Translations under genes and position numbers: made by a program | Shown here: piece by piece, positions 59,062-64,000 of the stretch | Numbering within the stretch: the first letter of the stretch is position 1 | Layout: every line of letters starts with the position of its first letter | From: Methylorubrum sp. B1-46 | GTDB lineage: Bacteria; Pseudomonadota; Alphaproteobacteria; Rhizobiales; Beijerinckiaceae | Direction of reading: 5' to 3' | Length of the DNA: 64,000 bases | NCBI RefSeq assembly: GCF_021117295.1 | Contig: NZ_CP088247.1 | Location: forward strand, 1,813,001 to 1,877,000 | The notes under the pieces: generated by a model | Database searches by the model: none | Told to the model about the DNA's origin: nothing | Seen by the model: only the letters and a program-made list of their open reading frames with translations

Positions 59062-60209
59062 CGCTCCAGCACCCGCCCGTAGATCGCGGTGAGCCGGTCG
59101 AGATCCGCCACCGCCACCCGCTCGTCGGTCTCGTGCATGGTCCGCCCGACCAGGCCGAACTCGATCACCGGGCAGGCATCCTTGATGAAGCGCGCATCCG
59201 AGGTGCCGCCCGTCGTGGAGAGGGCCGGGCGCCGTCCGGTCTCGGCTGCAATCGCATCCGCCACGAGATCGACGAAGGCGTCGGGCTGGGTCAGGAAGGC
59301 CGGCGAGTTCGAGGGCTGAAGGTCGAGGCTGAAGCGCACGGCGTTGCCGGCCGCCGCCTCCAGGCGCTTCCGAATTTCGGCGCCGAGCGTCTCGGCGGTC
59401 CAGTCGTCGTTGAAGCGCACGTTGAAGACGGCCTTGGCCGAGGCCGGGATCACGTTGGTGGCGGGGTTGCCGACGTCGATCGTCGTGAATTCGAGGTTCG
59501 AGGCGTCGAAATGCGCGGTGCCATCGTCGAGCGGTTCGGCGATCAGCGCGGAGGCGAGGCGCAGCAGGCCCGGAATCGGGTTCTCGGCCCGGTGCGGATA
59601 GGCGACGTGGCCCTGGCGCCCCTGCACGGTGAGGCGCCCCGTGAGCGAGCCGCGCCGGCCGATCTTGATCATCTCGCCCAGCGTATCGGGGTTTGTCGGC
59701 TCGCCGAGCAGGCAATGGTCGAAGCGCTCGCCCCTCCCCTTCGCCCATTCGAGCAGCTTGACGGTGCCGTTGACCGCCGGCCCCTCCTCGTCCCCGGTGA
59801 TGAGGAAGACGATAGAGCCGCCGAATTCCGGCCCTCGCGCGTCGAGGAAGTCCAGCGTCGCGGCGAGCATGCAGGCGATGCCGCCCTTCATGTCCACAGC
59901 GCCGCGGCCGTAGAGGAAGCCCTCAGATACCTCGCCGGAGAAGGGTCCATGGGTCCAAGAGGCCGTCTCGCCCGGCGGCACCACATCGGTATGGCCGGCG
60001 AAGACGAGGACCGGACCCGTCGTCCCGATGCGGGCGTAGAGGTTCTCGATGTCCGGCGTGCCGGGCTCGGAGAAAACCGGGCGCTCGACGGAGAAGCCCG
60101 CGCGCGCGAGGGCGTCCGCCAGGAACGACAGCGCGCCCCCCTCCTCAGGGGTGACGGAGGGGCAGCGGATCAGTGCCTGGGCGAGGGCGAGAGGGGAATG
60201 GTCGGACAA
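59046..60209 (-). CDS. dapE: Succinyl-diaminopimelate desuccinylase
   Basis: The 387-residue M20 metallopeptidase-family enzyme works in lysine/diaminopimelate synthesis. It has [55 protein letters not shown], and the dimer domain with [35 protein letters not shown] and [12 protein letters not shown] are DapE-specific segments. The start is probably TTG at 60209 ([20 protein letters not shown]) with AGGA upstream; the longer ATG frame to 60425 adds a low-complexity tail unlike the family. Confidence 0.92.
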   Translation of the reverse strand: MSDHSPLALAQALIRCPSVTPEEGGALSFLADALARAGFSVERPVFSEPGTPDIENLYARIGTTGPVLVFAGHTDVVPPGETASWTHGPFSGEVSEGFLYGRGAVDMKGGIACMLAATLDFLDARGPEFGGSIVFLITGDEEGPAVNGTVKLLEWAKGRGERFDHCLLGEPTNPDTLGEMIKIGRRGSLTGRLTVQGRQGHVAYPHRAENPIPGLLRLASALIAEPLDDGTAHFDASNLEFTTIDVGNPATNVIPASAKAVFNVRFNDDWTAETLGAEIRKRLEAAAGNAVRFSLDLQPSNSPAFLTQPDAFVDLVADAIAAETGRRPALSTTGGTSDARFIKDACPVIEFGLVGRTMHETDERVAVADLDRLTAIYGRVLERYLSS

Positions 60210-60463
60210 GGGCGGTCCTGGTGTCTCGCTGCTCCCACCCTGTCCCTCGTCTGAGGTGCCCGCGTCAGCAGGCCTCGAAGGGGCGTCCAGTTCCCGCGCG
60301 ATCCCTGGAGGATCCTTCGAGGCCTCCGCTCCGCTCCGGCACCTCAGGATGAGGAATTCGGGTGGGAAACAGTGCTCTTCGTTGGTGAGCCAAGCCGTAT
60401 CACGCGCCCGTCGTCCGCGCAGCAAGCCCTGACCCGCTTCCGCTGCCCGCCCGAGGCGCTTAC

Positions 60464-61291
60464 ATGGCCGGCATGGCCCTCACCTCCGAAGAGATCGAAC
60501 GCTACGCCCGCCACCTCGTCCTGCGCGAGGTGGGCGGCCCGGGGCAGGCCCGGCTGAAGGCCGGGCGCGTGCTCGTCATCGGCGCCGGCGGGCTCGGCGC
60601 GCCGCTGATCCAGTATCTCGCCGCCGCCGGCATCGGCACGATCGGCATCGTCGATGACGACATCGTCTCGCTGTCGAACCTGCAGCGGCAGGTCATCCAC
60701 GGCACGCCGGATGTCGGCCGCCCGAAGGTCGAGAGCGCGGTCGACGCCGTCGCCCGCCTCAACCCGCATGTGCGCGTCGAGACCCACGCTTGCCGCCTGA
60801 CGCCGGAGAACGCGCCGGCCCTGCTCGAAGGCTACGATCTCGTCGCCGACGGCTCCGACAATTTCTCGACGCGCTATGCCGTCTCGGATGCGTGCTTTGC
60901 CGGCAAAAAACCGTTGGTGACGGCGGCGCTCGGCGCCTTCGACGGCTCGCTCACCACGATCCGCGCCCACGAGACCGGACCGGGAGGCGAGCCGAACCCG
61001 ACCTATCGCTGCCTGTTCCCGAGCCCGCCGCCGCCGGGCAGCGTCGCGCCCTGCGCCGAGGCCGGTGTGCTCGGCGCACTTGCCGGCGTAATGGGCTCGC
61101 TGATGGCGATGGAGGTGATCCGGGCGCTCGCCGGCTTCGGCGAGCCCCTGGTCGGGCGCCTGCTGATGGTCGATGCCCGTTCGATGCGCTTCGAGACGCT
61201 CCACTACGCCTGGGACCCGGACAACCCGTTGAACGGGGTCAGGACAGGCCGGGCAGACGCACCGGGGCCGGCTTCGCCTCAAGGGCGTTGA
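60464..61291 (+). CDS. MoeB/ThiF/HesA-type sulfur-carrier adenylyltransferase
   Basis: The 275-residue protein has the E1-like ATP-binding motif [40 protein letters not shown] with the R/D residues for adenylation, [20 protein letters not shown], and the C-terminal [24 protein letters not shown] end. It activates a sulfur carrier such as MoaD or ThiS. No C-terminal rhodanese domain is present. Which pathway it serves cannot be told from context. The ATG at 60464 has GAGG upstream; a second ATG is three codons on. Confidence 0.88.
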   Translation: MAGMALTSEEIERYARHLVLREVGGPGQARLKAGRVLVIGAGGLGAPLIQYLAAAGIGTIGIVDDDIVSLSNLQRQVIHGTPDVGRPKVESAVDAVARLNPHVRVETHACRLTPENAPALLEGYDLVADGSDNFSTRYAVSDACFAGKKPLVTAALGAFDGSLTTIRAHETGPGGEPNPTYRCLFPSPPPPGSVAPCAEAGVLGALAGVMGSLMAMEVIRALAGFGEPLVGRLLMVDARSMRFETLHYAWDPDNPLNGVRTGRADAPGPASPQGR

Positions 61292-62114
61292 GGCAGCACT
61301 TCTTGTACTTCTTGCCCGAGCCGCAGGGGCAGGGATCGTTGCGCCCGACATCCTTGAACGGGTTCGTGACCGGCTGGCCGTAGGATTCCGCGGTCCAGCC
61401 GAGGGTCGTCACCGGATCGTCGAGATAGGTGTAGTGGCGCGCGTCGAAGGCGCTGAGATCCGGCGGTTCGGCGCTGGCCTGCCGTAATGCCTTGCGGAAC
61501 CACGGCAGGTCGCTGAACTCGTCGGTGATGCGCCCGTCGCGGCGGGCCGCCTCCACCCGCGGGGCGAGTGCGGTGAGTCCGAGATAGGCGATCGTCTCTT
61601 CCCAGGCCGTCCAGGCCGGTCCCCCCTCGACCGCCGCGCGCGCCTCGTCGAAGCGCACCAGCAGGGTTTCCGCCTCTCTCAGCGGAATCCGACCCTGCCG
61701 CGTCAGGAAGCCCAACGCGCTGAAGGCCGACCCGCGGACGAAGTCGTCGGCGGTGCTGTCGAGGATCAGCCGAGCGAGCAAGTCGGTGTCGCCGTCGAAA
61801 GTCGAGGCGATCACCGGCGCCAGGGCCTCGGTGATGCCGTCGCCGAGAAGTCCTTCCACCGCCTCTCCGTCCTGATGCAGCAGGCGCATCAGGGGCGGGA
61901 AGACGCGGGTATCGCGGGCCGCGGCCAGGGCATGCAGGCCCCAGAACAGGAGGTTGACCTCCTCGTCCTCGATCGCTTCGGCATCCTCCGCCGCCCGCTC
62001 CAGCAGGGCGAGCACCGGCTCGGCGACCGCCTCGGGATTCTGCACGGCTCGCTTCAGCGCCTCGGCCGGAAGATGGTTCGCCTCCGTGAGAACCGCGACG
62101 AGATCCGCATCCAT
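61239..62114 (-). CDS. DUF1186-type protein with C-terminal SEC-C zinc motif
   Basis: The 291-residue protein has helical repeat-like sequence (HEAT-like; [40 protein letters not shown]), consistent with DUF1186. The SEC-C motif [19 protein letters not shown] lies near the C-terminus and binds zinc; in SecA it aids ribosome/SecB contact. The coding end overlaps the convergent MoeB-like gene by 53 bases. The start at 62114 ([20 protein letters not shown]) fits best. The function is unknown. Confidence 0.8.
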   Translation of the reverse strand: MDADLVAVLTEANHLPAEALKRAVQNPEAVAEPVLALLERAAEDAEAIEDEEVNLLFWGLHALAAARDTRVFPPLMRLLHQDGEAVEGLLGDGITEALAPVIASTFDGDTDLLARLILDSTADDFVRGSAFSALGFLTRQGRIPLREAETLLVRFDEARAAVEGGPAWTAWEETIAYLGLTALAPRVEAARRDGRITDEFSDLPWFRKALRQASAEPPDLSAFDARHYTYLDDPVTTLGWTAESYGQPVTNPFKDVGRNDPCPCGSGKKYKKCCLNALEAKPAPVRLPGLS

Positions 62115-62131
62115 GGCCCTGCCTCCCTCGA

Positions 62132-64000
62132 TCACGAACGAAGCGTCGCTCCGGTCTTCTTGCCTACCTCGGCGACGATCTTGGCGCTCACCGCCTCGAT
62201 CTCCGCATCAGTCAGCGTGCGCTCGGAGGGCTGCAGCCGTACCGCGACCGCGACCGACTTCGATCCTTCGGGGACGCCGGCGCCCTCGTAGAGATCGAAC
62301 ACCTCGATGCCGGTGATGAGTTTGCGCTCGGCCCCCTGCGCCGCCTTCAGGATGTCGGCCGCCGCGACGTCGCGCGGGACGACGAAGGCGAAGTCGCGGG
62401 AGATCGCCTGGAGGTCGGGGAGCGCCAGCGCCGGTTTGGCCTTGGTCGGCCGGTGGCGCGGCAGCGGCAGGGCATCGAGGGTGATCTCGAAGGCCACCAG
62501 CGTGCCCTTGAGGTCCATCGCCTTCAGGAGCCGCGGGTGCAGCTCGCCGAAGTGGCCGACCACGTTCTTCGGCCCGAATTGGAGCGTGCCCGAGCGGCCG
62601 GGATGCAGCCAGTCGGGGCCGCCGGCCACGATCTGGAGACCGCCGGTTGGCACGCCGAGGGCCGCGAGCAGCGCCAGCGCGTCGGCCTTGGCCTCGAACG
62701 CATCGACGGTCTCCGCCGCGCCGCTCCAGTGGCGCCCGGCGCCGGCGTGCCGCGCCGTGCCGCGGCGCAGGCCGGTGGCGCGCAGGGACTGACCCTCCGG
62801 CTCGTCGCTGGCGAAGCACTGGCCGACTTCGAACAGGGCGGTGTCGGGGAAGCCGCGGTCGGCGTTGCGCTGGGCGGCCCGCAACAGGCCGGGCACGAGG
62901 CTCGGGCGCATGTCGGAGAGGTCGGCGGCGATCGGGTTGGCGAGCGCCAGATCGGCCTTGCCGCCGCCGAACAGGCGCGCGTCCTCGTGCGGGATGAAGG
63001 AATAGGTCACCGCCTCCAGCATGCCGCGGCTCGCCAGCGCCCGCTTGGCGAGGCGCCCGCGCCGCTGCAGCACGGTGAGCATCGGCTCGACCGCCACCGT
63101 CTCGATCCGCGGCAGCGGCTTCGGCTCGATCCGGTCGAGGCCGGCAATGCGCACGATCTCCTCGACGAGGTCGGCCTTGCCCTCCACGTCCGGCCGCCAG
63201 GACGGCGGCAGCACCTTCACCCGGTCTCCCGAGCCGGAGATGTGGAAGCCGAGGGATTCCAGCGTCACCTTCATCTCGGCCCGCGACAGCTCGATGCCGG
63301 CGAGCCGCCGCACCTCGGTCCAGGGGAAGTCGATGACGCGGTCGAGATCCGGGATCTCGCCGGCGATGGTGGCCTCGCTCGGGCTGCCGCCGCAGAGATC
63401 GATCACGAGGCGGGTGGCGAGGTCGAGGCCCAGCAGGGCGAAGGCCGGATCGACGCCGCGCTCGAAGCGGTAGCGCGCGTCCGTGATGATACCGAGACGT
63501 CGCCCGGTGCGGGCGATGTTGCGCGGATCCCAAAGGGCCGACTCGATCAGCACGTCGGTGGTGGTCTCATCGCAGCCCGAGGCCTGACCCCCCATGATGC
63601 CGCCGATCGACTCGACGCCGTTCCCGTCGGCGATCACCACGGTGTCGGAGTCGAGCCGGTAGGTCTTGCCGTCGAGCGCCACGAGGCTCTCGCCGTCTTC
63701 CGCGAGGCGCACGGTGAGGCCGGCCGCGACCTTCCCCGCATCGAAGACGTGCAGCGGCCGGCCGCGGTCGAAGGTCATGTAGTTGGTGATGTCGACGAGC
63801 GCGTTGATCGGGCGCAGGCCGATTGCCCGCAGGCGCTTCTGCATCCACTCGGGCGAGGGACCGTTCTTCACGCCGCGCACGAGGCGGAGGGCGAAGAGCG
63901 GGCAGAGCCCCCGGTCGTGCGCGTCGAAGCGCAGCGTGACCGGGGTCGGGCAGGCGCCCTCGCCGCGGACCGGCGGCATCGGCTCGCGCTTGAGGGTGCC
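62132..64000 (-). CDS. pheT: Phenylalanyl-tRNA synthetase beta subunit (5' end outside window)
   Basis: The open frame runs to the window edge, so about 623 C-terminal residues are seen of ~800. It has the B3/B4 editing region ([40 protein letters not shown]), the B5 part ([24 protein letters not shown]), the catalytic-like core ([40 protein letters not shown]) and the C-terminal FDX-ACB anticodon-binding domain ([20 protein letters not shown]). The N-terminal tRNA-binding part is outside. Confidence 0.95.
   Translation of the reverse strand, partial: GTLKREPMPPVRGEGACPTPVTLRFDAHDRGLCPLFALRLVRGVKNGPSPEWMQKRLRAIGLRPINALVDITNYMTFDRGRPLHVFDAGKVAAGLTVRLAEDGESLVALDGKTYRLDSDTVVIADGNGVESIGGIMGGQASGCDETTTDVLIESALWDPRNIARTGRRLGIITDARYRFERGVDPAFALLGLDLATRLVIDLCGGSPSEATIAGEIPDLDRVIDFPWTEVRRLAGIELSRAEMKVTLESLGFHISGSGDRVKVLPPSWRPDVEGKADLVEEIVRIAGLDRIEPKPLPRIETVAVEPMLTVLQRRGRLAKRALASRGMLEAVTYSFIPHEDARLFGGGKADLALANPIAADLSDMRPSLVPGLLRAAQRNADRGFPDTALFEVGQCFASDEPEGQSLRATGLRRGTARHAGAGRHWSGAAETVDAFEAKADALALLAALGVPTGGLQIVAGGPDWLHPGRSGTLQFGPKNVVGHFGELHPRLLKAMDLKGTLVAFEITLDALPLPRHRPTKAKPALALPDLQAISRDFAFVVPRDVAAADILKAAQGAERKLITGIEVFDLYEGAGVPEGSKSVAVAVRLQPSERTLTDAEIEAVSAKIVAEVGKKTGATLRS

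Overview
The window looks like a chromosome segment of a pink-pigmented facultative methylotroph of the Methylorubrum/Methylobacterium extorquens group (Alphaproteobacteria, Rhizobiales). This is inferred from the very GC-rich sequence, a complete N-methylglutamate methylamine pathway, an mdh-sucCDAB-lpd operon and the general protein style. No database search was possible.

Bases 1 to about 21,170 are an accessory island that ends at a tRNA-Gly(CCC) gene (21170-21244, minus strand), whose 3' end faces the island. The left part (1-8.6 kb) is defence-like. It holds a DUF3883-type N-terminal fragment, a GHKL ATPase plus STAS-like/winged-helix pair, and a compact CBASS operon of CD-NTase, stand-alone E2-like protein and patatin phospholipase with overlapping start and stop codons. 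A small HTH protein and a convergent 1182-residue UPF1-like helicase follow. The middle (8.7-17.2 kb, mostly minus strand) holds a primase-like replication protein with a C-terminal HTH, a Lon-type AAA+ ATPase, a metallophosphoesterase with a decayed second copy, and several small unknown genes. The right part (17.3-21 kb) holds a repeat-rich divergent control region and a plus-strand string of overlapping small genes. Two of those genes carry in-frame stops, and two junctions share a repeated gene-end/gene-start module. No integrase and no far island boundary are visible.

Bases 21.3-33 kb carry the N-methylglutamate pathway. gmaS and mgsCBA lie on the minus strand, mgdABCD on the plus strand, and a GlxA/AraC-type regulator lies between them. 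Together they turn methylamine and glutamate into gamma-glutamylmethylamide, then N-methylglutamate, then glutamate plus a C1 unit.

Bases 33-46 kb hold a small secreted WG-repeat-like protein, a LOV-type blue-light hybrid histidine kinase, and the minus-strand TCA operon mdh-sucC-sucD-sucA-sucB-(DUF4241 protein)-lpd.

Bases 46-64 kb are housekeeping: a TetR regulator, a fused AroK-AroB enzyme, rlmN, pckA, recR, def-fmt-truA, dapE, a MoeB/ThiF-like enzyme, a SEC-C/DUF1186 protein and the 3' part of pheT. Among these sits a polyprenyl-sugar cassette (GT87-like transferase, DprE1-like oxidase, DprE2-like reductase).
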